Source of the DNA: Flavobacteria bacterium GWA2_35_26
GTDB lineage: Bacteria > Bacteroidota > Bacteroidia > Flavobacteriales > Flavobacteriaceae
Length of the DNA: 64,000 nt
Reading direction: 5' to 3'
NCBI GenBank assembly: GCA_001800905.1
Contig: MGWH01000003.1
Span: 190,968-254,967 of the forward strand
In this document: positions 1 through 8,168 of the stretch, one piece after another
Numbering within the stretch: the first letter of the stretch is position 1
How the letters are laid out: each line of letters starts with the position of its first letter
The notes under the pieces: generated by a model
Told to the model about the DNA's origin: nothing
Seen by the model: the letters and a program-made list of their open reading frames with translations, nothing else
The model's database searches: none
Position numbers and translations under genes: made by a program

Positions 1-1082
1 AATACTAATGCATTAAATACTGCATTTTGTGAAGGAGCCGAAGTGGTAACTGTATCTGAAATTCCATCTACTACTTTGGCATCAGTATAGGTTTTTACTG
101 CATTTTGTGTTGGAAATAACACATCACTTGTCCCTAAAGTGGTCGTTGTCGATTTGTTATCTGCATTTTCTTTTAAAGCTAATCCTGGAACAGTAGGTGC
201 AGCAGCCGTTCCTGCTAAATCACCTGCCAATTGGATTTTTCCTTTGGTTGTTGCATCGGCATCTACAATGGTAGCTCCTGTAATGGCCGTATCCACATAG
301 GTTTTTACCGCTTTTTGTGTTGGAAATAACACATCACTTGTCCCTAAAGTGGCCGTAGTTGATTTGTTATCTACATTTTCTTTTAAAGCTAATCCTGGAA
401 CTGTAGGTGCAGCAGCCGTTCCTGCTAAATCACCTGCCAGTTGAATTTTTCCTTTGGTGTTTGCATCAGCATCTACAATGGTAGCACCTGTAATGGCAGT
501 ATCTACATATGTTTTGGTAGCCGTTGATAGGGGCTTATTCAAATCTGAAGTATTATCAATATTTCCAATTCCTAAATTGGTTCTGGCTGCAGCTGCAGTA
601 GTAGCACCCGTTCCTCCGTTAACTAAAGCCACAACTCCAGAAACATTACCGGCGGTAATTGCAGCATTTGCAAAAGGGACAGAGGCAATAGGTTCGTTCG
701 ACAATATTTCAAATTGATTACACAAACCACGAGCATCTAAAGCAACTTGTAGGTTTTTTTGCACGCTAGCATTCCAAACAATCGCATCAAATGAACTGGC
801 ATATCCACCAGATTGATCACCGTTTCCAATGGTAATATTCACCATACCAAATTCATCGGTTTTAACCTTGATTTCTTCTTGGTATTCTACACGGTTGTTG
901 GCATCAATAAAACTAAACTGCAAACAAATGTTTTTATTAGTCATGGGCACATTAGTCACATTAACTCCTGGCGCATTTTGGCCGCTCGGTAAATAGATTA
1001 CTGCTTGATAGGTAATCGTATTACTTTGCGAAAAAGCAACTGTGCTAAATAATAATAAAAGGATGTAAGTTAATTTCTTCAT
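1..1082 (-). CDS. Large secreted repeat protein, N-terminal part (cut by window start)
   Basis: The reading frame opens at an ATG at 1082 and stays open for 360 codons to the window edge, so the C-terminus is missing. Residues 1-19 form a signal peptide (MKKLTYILLLLFSTVAFSQ). A beta-rich N-terminal region follows, then 70-residue modules with LAGDLAGTAAAPTVPGLALK and a VDTAITGATIVDADA segment. These modules resemble the repeats of flavobacterial surface proteins with tail-fibre-like C-termini. The ATG overlaps the stop of the upstream gene by 4 bases (ATGA), so translation is probably coupled. The cellular role is unknown; cell-surface or secreted fibre is an inference. The domain that would name it lies outside the window. 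Confidence 0.85.
   Translation of the reverse strand, partial: MKKLTYILLLLFSTVAFSQSNTITYQAVIYLPSGQNAPGVNVTNVPMTNKNICLQFSFIDANNRVEYQEEIKVKTDEFGMVNITIGNGDQSGGYASSFDAIVWNASVQKNLQVALDARGLCNQFEILSNEPIASVPFANAAITAGNVSGVVALVNGGTGATTAAAARTNLGIGNIDNTSDLNKPLSTATKTYVDTAITGATIVDADANTKGKIQLAGDLAGTAAAPTVPGLALKENVDNKSTTATLGTSDVLFPTQKAVKTYVDTAITGATIVDADATTKGKIQLAGDLAGTAAAPTVPGLALKENADNKSTTTTLGTSDVLFPTQNAVKTYTDAKVVDGISDTVTTSAPSQNAVFNALV
91..510 (-). repeat. Tandem 210-bp repeat inside the surface protein gene
   Basis: Two adjacent units, 91-300 and 301-510, match with about 16 differences by manual count (roughly 92% identity), including an identical stretch around the acatcacttg anchors at 121 and 331. The period is 70 codons, so the frame is kept. 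A diverged partial unit lies at 1-90, and the array probably continues beyond the window. This is the kind of repeat that can change copy number by recombination. Confidence 0.9.
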
Positions 1083-1714
1083 TTGCTTGTCACTTTTATT
1101 AAATCAAAATAACCACCAAAAAGGATTTGAGTGTTGTTAATTGATACGTTGTCAATGTTATTGCCTAATTTAAGTGTTTTGCTCAAATTCAAACCGGCAC
1201 TTAAATAGCCGTTTTTAGATAAATAATATTTAGCATAAACGCCGATAACGGGCTGTAAAACAATTCCAGAAAACTCATTATTACCCACTAAATCATAAGC
1301 CGAATTATTCACAGTTTGTTTTCCTCTAACAATGGTGGAGAGATTTAAACCCGCTCGCGCAGTCAGGAAAAAGAAGAAAGCGTCATAAAATTGATAATCA
1401 ACTGTACTTTGAACTCCTATGTAGGTAGTTTTCCATTCCAATCTGTTCAATGTACTTTCAGCAATAGCATTATAATCATTCATGGTTACGCTACCCGTGA
1501 ATTTCAGATCTTTAAAATTTTTGTATTTTAAGACATCTGTATAGCCAATTTCGTAGGCATCGCCTACGCCATTGATGTCCAGTTTCTCTGTAAAAGCGGA
1601 CCGGTTTTTATATGAGATCGTACTGAAGTTTTTTCCCAAATTGAAAAAAACTCCTTGAGAATAGGTTGAGAAACTGATTAGGAAAAAAAGGAAATGGGGC
1701 ATAATTTTTTTCAT
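1079..1714 (-). CDS. Outer-membrane beta-barrel-like hypothetical protein
   Basis: A 211-residue protein with an N-terminal signal peptide (cleavage likely after the SFSTYSQ segment, about residue 20) and alternating beta-strand patterns, ending in strands such as QILFGGYFDLIKV. This suggests a small outer-membrane barrel. It lies 6 bases after the T9SS-sorted gene upstream, and its TGA overlaps the ATG of the repeat-protein gene, so the three genes form one operon. Pairing a barrel with a secreted repeat protein suggests an anchor or export partner, but it is shorter than PorP/SprF proteins (about 300 residues) and I do not recognise the family. Confidence 0.8.
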   Translation of the reverse strand: MKKIMPHFLFFLISFSTYSQGVFFNLGKNFSTISYKNRSAFTEKLDINGVGDAYEIGYTDVLKYKNFKDLKFTGSVTMNDYNAIAESTLNRLEWKTTYIGVQSTVDYQFYDAFFFFLTARAGLNLSTIVRGKQTVNNSAYDLVGNNEFSGIVLQPVIGVYAKYYLSKNGYLSAGLNLSKTLKLGNNIDNVSINNTQILFGGYFDLIKVTSK

Positions 1715-1720
1715 TTTTTA

Positions 1721-2197
1721 TTATTTAGATTTTAGAATTGCAGTTCCGAAAGAATAATTATTCCCTTCTAATTTGACAAAATATTGACCATCGGAAAGCA
1801 TAAGATTAGTGATCGTAATAGTATTATTAGTGAGTTCGCGTTCTTGAAAATGAACCAGTCGCCCATTGGCGTCAAAGAATGAGACTGCAATTTTCCCGTC
1901 AACCGACTTCGATAATTTAAAATTGACCACATCAGTTACTGGATTTGGATACACTAAAGTGGTGATTACATCTATTGGAAGTGGTGCTTTATTTGAAATT
2001 TTACTCTGTTGAAATCCTTGACCTACAATACCACTTTTTGAAGAGAATGTCCCAACCGCTCCTTGTTGCGCAATGGTTTGACTCACTTTAAACCCTTGTG
2101 AAGTAGCTACTACACCTCCTTGGGCGGCCATCATATGATGATGCAGTTTTTGCCCATACATCAAACTACATAAGAAAAACAAGACAACTACTTTCAT
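1721..2197 (-). CDS. Small secreted protein with T9SS type A sorting domain
   Basis: A 158-residue protein with a short signal peptide (residues 1-15, ending MYGQ), a His/Met/Gln-rich N-terminal part, and a C-terminal sorting domain of about 75 residues. That domain shows the usual marks: YPNPVTD near residue 82, FDANGRLVH, then DGQYFVKLEG before the end. Such domains direct export by the Por secretion system, after which the tail is usually removed. Very little of the protein lies outside signal and sorting tail, so it may be a structural or adaptor component. First gene of the three-gene minus-strand operon. Confidence 0.85.
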   Translation of the reverse strand: MKVVVLFFLCSLMYGQKLHHHMMAAQGGVVATSQGFKVSQTIAQQGAVGTFSSKSGIVGQGFQQSKISNKAPLPIDVITTLVYPNPVTDVVNFKLSKSVDGKIAVSFFDANGRLVHFQERELTNNTITITNLMLSDGQYFVKLEGNNYSFGTAILKSK

Positions 2198-2270
2198 TAT
2201 TAAACACTTTATTATGTAAAAAAATGGTATCTAAACCACTTAATTATTATTACCTATATATGTTAACCTA

Positions 2271-2278
2271 CAAAAATA
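2271..2278 (-). promoter_or_regulatory. Putative -7 box for the T9SS/barrel/repeat operon
   Basis: The minus strand reads TATTTTTG, matching the Bacteroidota -7 consensus TAnnTTTG, 73 bases before the ATG at 2197. No convincing TTG -33 element lies at the expected spacing. Confidence 0.4.
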
Positions 2279-2401
2279 AATTTATTCCCATAGCATCGGT
2301 TATAAAGTACATTAATATTGTCCAAAAAAATAAAAAAAAAGACACTTTTTGATTATAAAATTGAATTTTTAGCGGTTTTTTAATAAATATCTTACAAATA
2401 A

Positions 2402-2443
2402 TAAATCCCCAAGAATTACAAAACTGTATTTCTTGGGGATTTA
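2402..2443 (-). terminator. Hairpin terminator after tRNA-Ser
   Basis: A perfect 14-bp inverted repeat (2402-2415 with 2430-2443, core atccccaagaa) lies 6 bases past the tRNA 3' end, in AT-rich flanks. It fits a terminator for the minus-strand tRNA. Confidence 0.7.
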
Positions 2444-2449
2444 AAATTG

Positions 2450-2536
2450 CAGAGAGGATGGGATTCGAACCCACGATACAGTTACCCATATACAAACTTT
2501 CCAGGCTTGCTCCTTCAACCACTCGGACACCTCTCT
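2450..2536 (-). tRNA. tRNA-Ser (anticodon GGA)
   Basis: The minus strand folds as a class II tRNA. The acceptor stem AGAGAGG pairs with CCTCTCT, the anticodon loop is CTGGAAA (GGA), a long variable arm follows, and the T arm is GGGTTCGAATCCC. It is 87 nt with discriminator G at 2450. The CCA end is not encoded. It reads UCC and UCU serine codons. Confidence 0.95.
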
Positions 2537-2589
2537 AATTGGGGTTGCAAATAACTTAAAAAAAACTGACTTAGAAAAATGAAAAAGAA

Positions 2590-3621
2590 TTATTCTTGGA
2601 TTTCGCCTCGTAACGAAGTTTCGAACAGCTCTTTAAAATTAGTAGCCAACACATTTTGACCTAACAGATACATCAACTTTGTGATAGCTGCCTCGGTCGT
2701 AATGTCTTTTCCAGAGATCACTCCTATTTCGCGCAAAGCAGTACTGGTTTCATATTGACCCATTCTAACACTTCCTCCTGAACATTGGGTTACATTAATA
2801 ATGTGAATTCCGTTTTGAATGGCTTTTTGTAAAACAGTAAGCAACCATTCGTCTGTAGGTGCATTGCCTGCTCCGTAAGTTTCTAACACTATCCCTTTCA
2901 GGTTGGGAATCGCCACAACGGCTGCTATTACTTGCTCACTAATTCCTGGGAACAATTTTAGAATGATAACATTAGTATCCAAGTTTTTATGCACCACCAA
3001 TCCATCATTTTCTTTTGTGGGAAGAAACAAGTCCGGATTCATTTTTAGATGCACTCCCGATTCAATCAAAAAAGAATAATTAGGCGAAGTGAAGGCTTTG
3101 AAATGTTCGGCATTGATTTTAGTGGTTCGATTTGCACGGTACAATTTGTATTCAAAATACAAACCCACTTCTTGGATCACTGCACGTCCATTCTCTCGCA
3201 AAGAAGCAATTTGTATGGCCGTAATTAAATTTTCTTTGGCATCGGTGCGCAAATCTCCAATGGGCAATTGCGAACCGGTGAATATAATTGGCTTTGCCAA
3301 ATGTTCCATCATAAAACTCAAAGCCGAAGCAGTATAGGACATGGTATCGGAACCATGAAGCACCACAAAACCATCAAAGGCAGAATAATTGTCCTCGATC
3401 ATAGTGGCTAGTTGTACCCACTTCTCCGGATTCATATTGGAGGAATCAATTGGATTTTCAAACGAAATGGATTCGATTTCACAGTCCAACAATTTAAGTT
3501 CTGGAATGCGCTGCAACAACTTGCTAAAATTGAAAGCCTTCAACGCACCCGTTGCAAAATCTTTCTTCATACCGATAGTTCCTCCGGTATAAATCAGCAA
3601 TATTTTTGCCTTAGAAAGCAT
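2590..3621 (-). CDS. ansA: Type I L-asparaginase
   Basis: Hydrolyses asparagine to aspartate and ammonia. The 343-residue length fits the cytoplasmic type I family (E. coli AnsA is 338). The N-terminal loop YTGGTIGM (about residues 11-18) carries the nucleophilic threonine. HGSDTM (about 89-94) carries the second catalytic Thr/Asp, and TDAKEN holds the lysine of the triad. No signal peptide is visible, which argues against the periplasmic type II enzyme. The start overlaps the end of the acyltransferase gene by 11 bases, so the two are cotranscribed. Confidence 0.93.
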   Translation of the reverse strand: MLSKAKILLIYTGGTIGMKKDFATGALKAFNFSKLLQRIPELKLLDCEIESISFENPIDSSNMNPEKWVQLATMIEDNYSAFDGFVVLHGSDTMSYTASALSFMMEHLAKPIIFTGSQLPIGDLRTDAKENLITAIQIASLRENGRAVIQEVGLYFEYKLYRANRTTKINAEHFKAFTSPNYSFLIESGVHLKMNPDLFLPTKENDGLVVHKNLDTNVIILKLFPGISEQVIAAVVAIPNLKGIVLETYGAGNAPTDEWLLTVLQKAIQNGIHIINVTQCSGGSVRMGQYETSTALREIGVISGKDITTEAAITKLMYLLGQNVLATNFKELFETSLRGEIQE

Positions 3622-4747
3622 GGTTGTATTTTAATTTATTAACTACCGGATTGGCATACATAGCTAAAAATCCTTCGAATGCAATTGGATTGTCTAACCC
3701 AATTCGCATCTCCAATCGGCGTTCAAAAAGTGATTTTTCTGATTCGGTGTACATATGAGAATAGGTCGAAGTTTTATGTACAATATCGTAAGCGATAAAG
3801 TTGGTCGGCCATAGTTTGTAGTTGCTTAAAACGGCATCGTCAATTTTTTGTGCCAAAGCTTGAATTTGTTTGTTTGACGAATCATTTTCAACTACAATTT
3901 GGTCAATCTCGGTATCCAATACTTTTCCAATGTGCAAGTGAATGCGTTTCTTTTGCCCCATCACCCCACTCAAAATGGTGTTCAAATCTTCGTTTTTGGA
4001 TTTTACATACACTTCATTATTCGCCTCAGCTAATAACTGTGGCATTTTCAAAACATCGGTTGGGTCGTACTCGTATGATATCGAAACCGGAACGATCTTC
4101 AGCTTTTTAAAGTACTGCATTACATCGGCTTCGTCAGAGGCCATTCCAATCATTTTTAATACCCCAGGATTGGTTTCGTCGTTACCGTCTTTGGTTCTTC
4201 CTTCGCGTTGCGCAATCCAAACGGAACGATTTTCGTGCAACAACAACTGCCCCATGTATTCAGACAACAACTTTGAACTTTGCAACATTTCTCTTGGCGA
4301 CAAGCCTCTTAAAACCAAGAAATTGCGATTCAATCGCGCCAAGGTTTTGATGAATGATTTTTGAACCAAATTATCGCCAATAGCCGAAGCAGTCATCAAA
4401 TGGCCGTTTTGAAATAAGGCGGCATTTAATAACGTAGTGTCTAAAAGAATATCTCTATGATTCGAAATAAATAAATAGGAATTATTTTTTTCCAAATGCT
4501 CAAAGCCCGAAGTGGTCAAACCATCAGAGCTGTTTTCTAAAATTCTTTGAACGGTATGATAAATGAAATTACATTGGAAATCACGAATGGAATGGGTCTT
4601 TTTCAATTGGGATTTCCACACCTCATCGTCCAATTCAGGGAAAGTAAAATTCATTAACGCCTTCATCATCGGATGAGGAATTACAGATTGTAAAGCCTCA
4701 TTTACTTCGGTTTCATAAAAAGGGCGTATGGCGTCAAACTTTTGCAT
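3611..4747 (-). CDS. PlsC/GPAT-like glycerolipid acyltransferase
   Basis: A 378-residue protein with acyltransferase motifs. SNHRDILLD (about residues 95-103) corresponds to the catalytic block I, FLVLRG to block II, and REGRTKDGNDETNPG (about 180-195) to block III. The family moves acyl groups to glycerol-3-phosphate or lysophosphatidate in membrane phospholipid synthesis. Block I has five residues between His and the last Asp rather than the textbook HX4D; I believe related Bacteroidota proteins share this. No clear transmembrane segment is seen. It is translationally overlapped with ansA downstream. The exact substrate cannot be told from sequence. Confidence 0.82.
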   Translation of the reverse strand: MQKFDAIRPFYETEVNEALQSVIPHPMMKALMNFTFPELDDEVWKSQLKKTHSIRDFQCNFIYHTVQRILENSSDGLTTSGFEHLEKNNSYLFISNHRDILLDTTLLNAALFQNGHLMTASAIGDNLVQKSFIKTLARLNRNFLVLRGLSPREMLQSSKLLSEYMGQLLLHENRSVWIAQREGRTKDGNDETNPGVLKMIGMASDEADVMQYFKKLKIVPVSISYEYDPTDVLKMPQLLAEANNEVYVKSKNEDLNTILSGVMGQKKRIHLHIGKVLDTEIDQIVVENDSSNKQIQALAQKIDDAVLSNYKLWPTNFIAYDIVHKTSTYSHMYTESEKSLFERRLEMRIGLDNPIAFEGFLAMYANPVVNKLKYNHAF

Positions 4748-4810
4748 TTTGGAATAATTTTATAGAGGACAAAAGAACGAAAAAAATCCCAAATTAGCGT
4801 CAATTCTATA

Positions 4811-5578
4811 TTAAATCCCGTAAACAGCTTTGGAATTTTCAGTTGTAACTCGCGCTATTTCAGTTACAGGCAATTGGTAGATTTCGGCTAATTTTTGGGC
4901 AACCAAAAGGGTATAACTGCTTTCATTGCGCTTGCCTCTGTAGGGAACGGGGGCCAAATAAGGAGAATCTGTTTCGAGTACAATATGCTCTAACGGAATT
5001 TGGTCTAGAAACTGATCGATTTTACCATTTTTAAAAGTGGCTACTCCACCAATTCCCAATTTTAATCCATATGAAATGGCTCTTTGTGCTTGTTCTAAAT
5101 CACCAGAAAAGCAATGAAAAATTCCAAATAATTCGGGTGATTTTTCCAATTCTAAAACTTCAAAAACTTCGTCAAACGCATCGCGACAATGGATGTTTAT
5201 AGCCAATCCGTGTTGCTTGGCCCATTGAATTTGGCGTTGAAATGCTATTTTTTGAATGGCTAAAGTAGTTTTGTCCCAATACAAATCAATCCCAATTTCG
5301 CCTATAGCATAAAATTTATGTTGTGCTAATTGAGCTTCAACATGTGCCAATTCTTCTAAATAATTGTCTTTTACATAACAGGGATGCAAACCGATCATTA
5401 GACGAACATTGTCGGGAAATTGCGCTTCTAAATCATACATTTTCTGCGTTTCTGTACTATCAATGGACGGAATAAAAAATCGAGAAATACCGGCAGCAAT
5501 GGCACGTTGCATCATCTCGGTTCTGTCCTGATCAAATTCTTCGGAACACAAATGCGTATGGGTATCGGTCAATATCAT
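4811..5578 (-). CDS. TatD family metal-dependent hydrolase (DNase)
   Basis: A 255-residue TIM-barrel hydrolase when started at ATG 5578 (MILTDTHTHL). A longer frame from 5632 would overlap the MFS gene and add residues absent from the family. Metal ligands are visible: HTH at residues 6-8, Glu in GEIGID, His in NIHCRD, His in FHCFSG and Asp in ETDSPYLAP. Family members are Mg-dependent 3'-5' exonucleases linked to DNA repair and RNA/DNA turnover. The gene lies 19 bases after the exporter gene, so they probably share a transcript. Confidence 0.9.
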   Translation of the reverse strand: MILTDTHTHLCSEEFDQDRTEMMQRAIAAGISRFFIPSIDSTETQKMYDLEAQFPDNVRLMIGLHPCYVKDNYLEELAHVEAQLAQHKFYAIGEIGIDLYWDKTTLAIQKIAFQRQIQWAKQHGLAINIHCRDAFDEVFEVLELEKSPELFGIFHCFSGDLEQAQRAISYGLKLGIGGVATFKNGKIDQFLDQIPLEHIVLETDSPYLAPVPYRGKRNESSYTLLVAQKLAEIYQLPVTEIARVTTENSKAVYGI

Positions 5579-5597
5579 GGAAGGAAAATTATAAAAA

Positions 5598-6812
5598 TTA
5601 GTGGCGCTTTTTAAAAGACAAATAGGCCACAATAGTACTTAACAACATCAAAAATCCAGCTAAGACAAAAGGCGCGCCTGCAAATTTAAACGGCGCTTCG
5701 TTGTGGGTGAAAAAGTAAAATACAGTAGACATCATTGGTGGTCCAATAATTGCCGAAGCACTCATCAAACTCGACATCGTTCCTTGAATTTCGCCTTGCT
5801 CATTAGCAGGAACTTGTTCTGAAATTACGGCTTGCATAGCAGGTCCCGCAATTCCTCCTAAACAATACGGAATTAAAAAGACAAACATCATCCAACTTTG
5901 GGTGGCGGTGGCAAATAGAAACATCCCTATAGTATACAAGGCCATTCCTACATAAATACTTTTCTCATTGCCTAACTTTGGATTGATCCAACGAATTAAT
6001 CCGCCTTGAACTAGTCCCACTAAAAGTCCGATGACACCTAATGATATTCCTACCATTTTCTCGTCCCAATTGAATTGGTACATGGTAAAGAAACTCCAAT
6101 TGCTATGCACGGCGTGAGACGCTACATACAATAAAAAAGTAGCGATTACTAAACCGATCAATTTAGGGTATTTTTTCAAATGCAATAAAGCGCCAATGGG
6201 ATTGGCACGTTTGATATCAAATGCTCTACGATTTTCTTTAGCCAACGATTCAGGTAAAATGAAATACCCATATAAAAAGTTCAATAAGCACAAGATGGCT
6301 GCCGCATAGAATGGGACTCTAGCGCCATATTGCCCTAACAAACCTCCTATAACTGGACCAATGATAAATCCTAATCCGAAAGCTGCTCCAATCATTCCAA
6401 AGTTTTTGGCTCTGTTTTCGGGCGTACTCACATCGGCTATATAAGCAGTTGCTGTAGTGATACTCGCTCCAGTTAATCCAGCAATAATTCGCCCAACAAA
6501 CAACCATTGAATAGTGGGTGCAAATGCTAGCAACAAATAATCCATTGAAAAAGCAAAAAGCGAAATTAAGATAATCGGTCTTCTACCGAATTTATCACTT
6601 AAATTCCCCACCAAGGGAGCAAATAAAAATTGAGTGATTGCATAGGCAAAAGTCAACCATCCGCCATATTTTGCAGCCTCGCTAATGTCACCATGAATTA
6701 ATTCTTTAATCAATTTTGGGATCACCGGAATAATAATTCCCCAACCCGTAATATCAATTAACATGGTAATGAAAATAAATCCGATCGCAGCCGACTTTTT
6801 ATTGGATGACAT
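5598..6812 (-). CDS. MFS transporter of the TCR/Tet type
   Basis: A 404-residue inner-membrane protein with about 12 hydrophobic helices. The motif A loop [12 protein letters not shown] (about residues 68-79) lies between helices 2 and 3, and a GxxxGPxxGG motif ([10 protein letters not shown], about 148-157) lies in helix 5, the mark of drug/proton antiporters. It resembles tetracycline-resistance-like exporters common as housekeeping genes in flavobacteria; substrate unknown. The terminator at 6848-6879 separates it from sucB, and it heads the TatD-containing transcript. Confidence 0.88.
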   Translation of the reverse strand: MSSNKKSAAIGFIFITMLIDITGWGIIIPVIPKLIKELIHGDISEAAKYGGWLTFAYAITQFLFAPLVGNLSDKFGRRPIILISLFAFSMDYLLLAFAPTIQWLFVGRIIAGLTGASITTATAYIADVSTPENRAKNFGMIGAAFGLGFIIGPVIGGLLGQYGARVPFYAAAILCLLNFLYGYFILPESLAKENRRAFDIKRANPIGALLHLKKYPKLIGLVIATFLLYVASHAVHSNWSFFTMYQFNWDEKMVGISLGVIGLLVGLVQGGLIRWINPKLGNEKSIYVGMALYTIGMFLFATATQSWMMFVFLIPYCLGGIAGPAMQAVISEQVPANEQGEIQGTMSSLMSASAIIGPPMMSTVFYFFTHNEAPFKFAGAPFVLAGFLMLLSTIVAYLSFKKRH

Positions 6813-6847
6813 AATTGTTCGTTTTTAAGAAAGGCAAATAAACAAAA

Positions 6848-6879
6848 AAATCCCAAACTCTTGAACGAGTTTGGGATTT
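6848..6879 (-). terminator. Intrinsic terminator of the sucAB operon
   Basis: A 13-bp perfect stem (aaatcccaaactc with gagtttgggattt) and 6-base loop. On the minus strand it is followed by a T-rich run, 39 bases past the sucB stop. Confidence 0.88.
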
Positions 6880-6917
6880 AATATGTTAGATTCTGAAACA
6901 AGTTCAGAATGACAATT

Positions 6918-8141
6918 TTATAATTCGAATGCTTTTTTAGGATTGTTATCGCAAAGCAATTCAACTGGATTTTCTAGGGCTTCTTTAACCGCTACTAAGA
7001 ATCCAACAGACTCACGACCGTCGATAATTCGGTGGTCATAAGAAAGGGCCACATACATCATTGGGTGAATTTCTACTTTACCATTAACTGCAATTGGACG
7101 CTCAATAATGTTGTGCATTCCTAAAATTCCAGATTGTGGTGGGTTGATAATTGGCGTAGACAACATACTTCCAAAAACACCTCCATTAGTAATAGTAAAT
7201 GTTCCTCCTGTCATATCATCAACTGTAATTTGTCCGTCACGAGCTTTGATCGCCAAACGTTTGATTTCAGCTTCAACACCACGGAAAGTCAAGTTTTCAG
7301 CATTACGAACCACAGGTACCATTAATCCTTTTGGACCAGAAACCGCGATAGAAATATCACAGAAATCGTAAGCTACTTTGTAATCTCCATCCATCATCGA
7401 ATTAACATCTGGATACAATGCTAAAGCTCTTGTAACTGCTTTTGTAAAGAATGACATATACCCTAAACCAACACCTGCGTGTTTTGCTTTGAAAGCATCT
7501 TTGTATTCGTTACGTAAATTATTAATTGGGGTCATGTTCACTTCATTGAATGTAGTCAACATAGCGGTATCGTTTTTAGCCGCAACCAAACGTTCCGCCA
7601 CTTTACGACGCAACATAGACAATTTAATTCTTTCTGCTCCACGACTTCCTCCTGTTGGAGTTCCCATTGAAGGTACTGCATTTACTGCATCTTCTTTAGT
7701 GATACGTCCATCTTTACCTGTTCCAACAATGTCAGAAGGCTGGATGTTTTTTTCATCTAATATTTTACGAGCTGCTGGCGAAGGTGCTTGAGCTGCATAG
7801 GTTGCTGCTGGAGCTGGAGCTTCTGCTTTTTTCTCTTCTACTTTTGGTGCTTCTGCTTTTGGCGCTTCTGCTACTGGAGCAGGAGCTGAACCTGATGGTT
7901 TTGCTGCAGCAGTATCAATCAAACAAACTACGGCACCTACCGCAACGGCATCGCCTTCTTCGGCTTTAAGTGTAATCACACCACTAGCCTCAGCTGGTAA
8001 TTCTAAAGTTGCTTTGTCTGAATCTACTTCAGCAATTGCTTGGTCTTTTTCTACATAATCGCCATCTTTTACTAACCAAGTGGCAATTTCTACTTCTTTG
8101 ATTGATTCCCCCGGTGAAGGGACTTTCATTTCTAAAATCAT
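6918..8141 (-). CDS. sucB: 2-oxoglutarate dehydrogenase E2, dihydrolipoyl succinyltransferase
   Basis: The core of the 2-oxoglutarate dehydrogenase complex in the TCA cycle, transferring succinyl groups from lipoamide to CoA. The 407 residues show one lipoyl domain (1-80) with the lipoylated lysine at 43 in [10 protein letters not shown], an Ala/Pro/Glu/Lys-rich linker (about 85-120), a peripheral subunit-binding domain (about 120-155) and the catalytic domain. The catalytic motif SYDHRIIDG lies near residue 378. It follows sucA by 27 bases, so E1 and E2 are made together. E3 is not in the window. Confidence 0.96.
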   Translation of the reverse strand: MILEMKVPSPGESIKEVEIATWLVKDGDYVEKDQAIAEVDSDKATLELPAEASGVITLKAEEGDAVAVGAVVCLIDTAAAKPSGSAPAPVAEAPKAEAPKVEEKKAEAPAPAATYAAQAPSPAARKILDEKNIQPSDIVGTGKDGRITKEDAVNAVPSMGTPTGGSRGAERIKLSMLRRKVAERLVAAKNDTAMLTTFNEVNMTPINNLRNEYKDAFKAKHAGVGLGYMSFFTKAVTRALALYPDVNSMMDGDYKVAYDFCDISIAVSGPKGLMVPVVRNAENLTFRGVEAEIKRLAIKARDGQITVDDMTGGTFTITNGGVFGSMLSTPIINPPQSGILGMHNIIERPIAVNGKVEIHPMMYVALSYDHRIIDGRESVGFLVAVKEALENPVELLCDNNPKKAFEL

Positions 8142-8168
8142 CGTTTGTAATTTTATTGTTGTCTAATA

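Noticed and set aside
1..510. 210-bp repeats as a CRISPR array or phage remnant
   Set aside because: Repeats are long, coding and in frame without spacers; no phage genes are nearby.
2268..2522. 84-residue minus-strand frame across the tRNA region
   Set aside because: It runs through tRNA-Ser and its terminator; no protein features.
3942..4364. 140-residue plus-strand frame
   Set aside because: Antisense of the acyltransferase gene, with no recognisable domain.
5579..5632. Longer TatD start at 5632
   Set aside because: It overlaps the MFS gene and adds residues before the conserved DTHTHL.
5598..6812. MFS gene as acquired tetracycline resistance
   Set aside because: Base composition and neighbours look native and there are no mobile elements; Tet-type exporters are common in the chromosome.
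7784..7969. Leucine-rich plus-strand frame
   Set aside because: It is the antisense of the Ala/Pro/Glu linker of sucB; low complexity explains the Leu runs.
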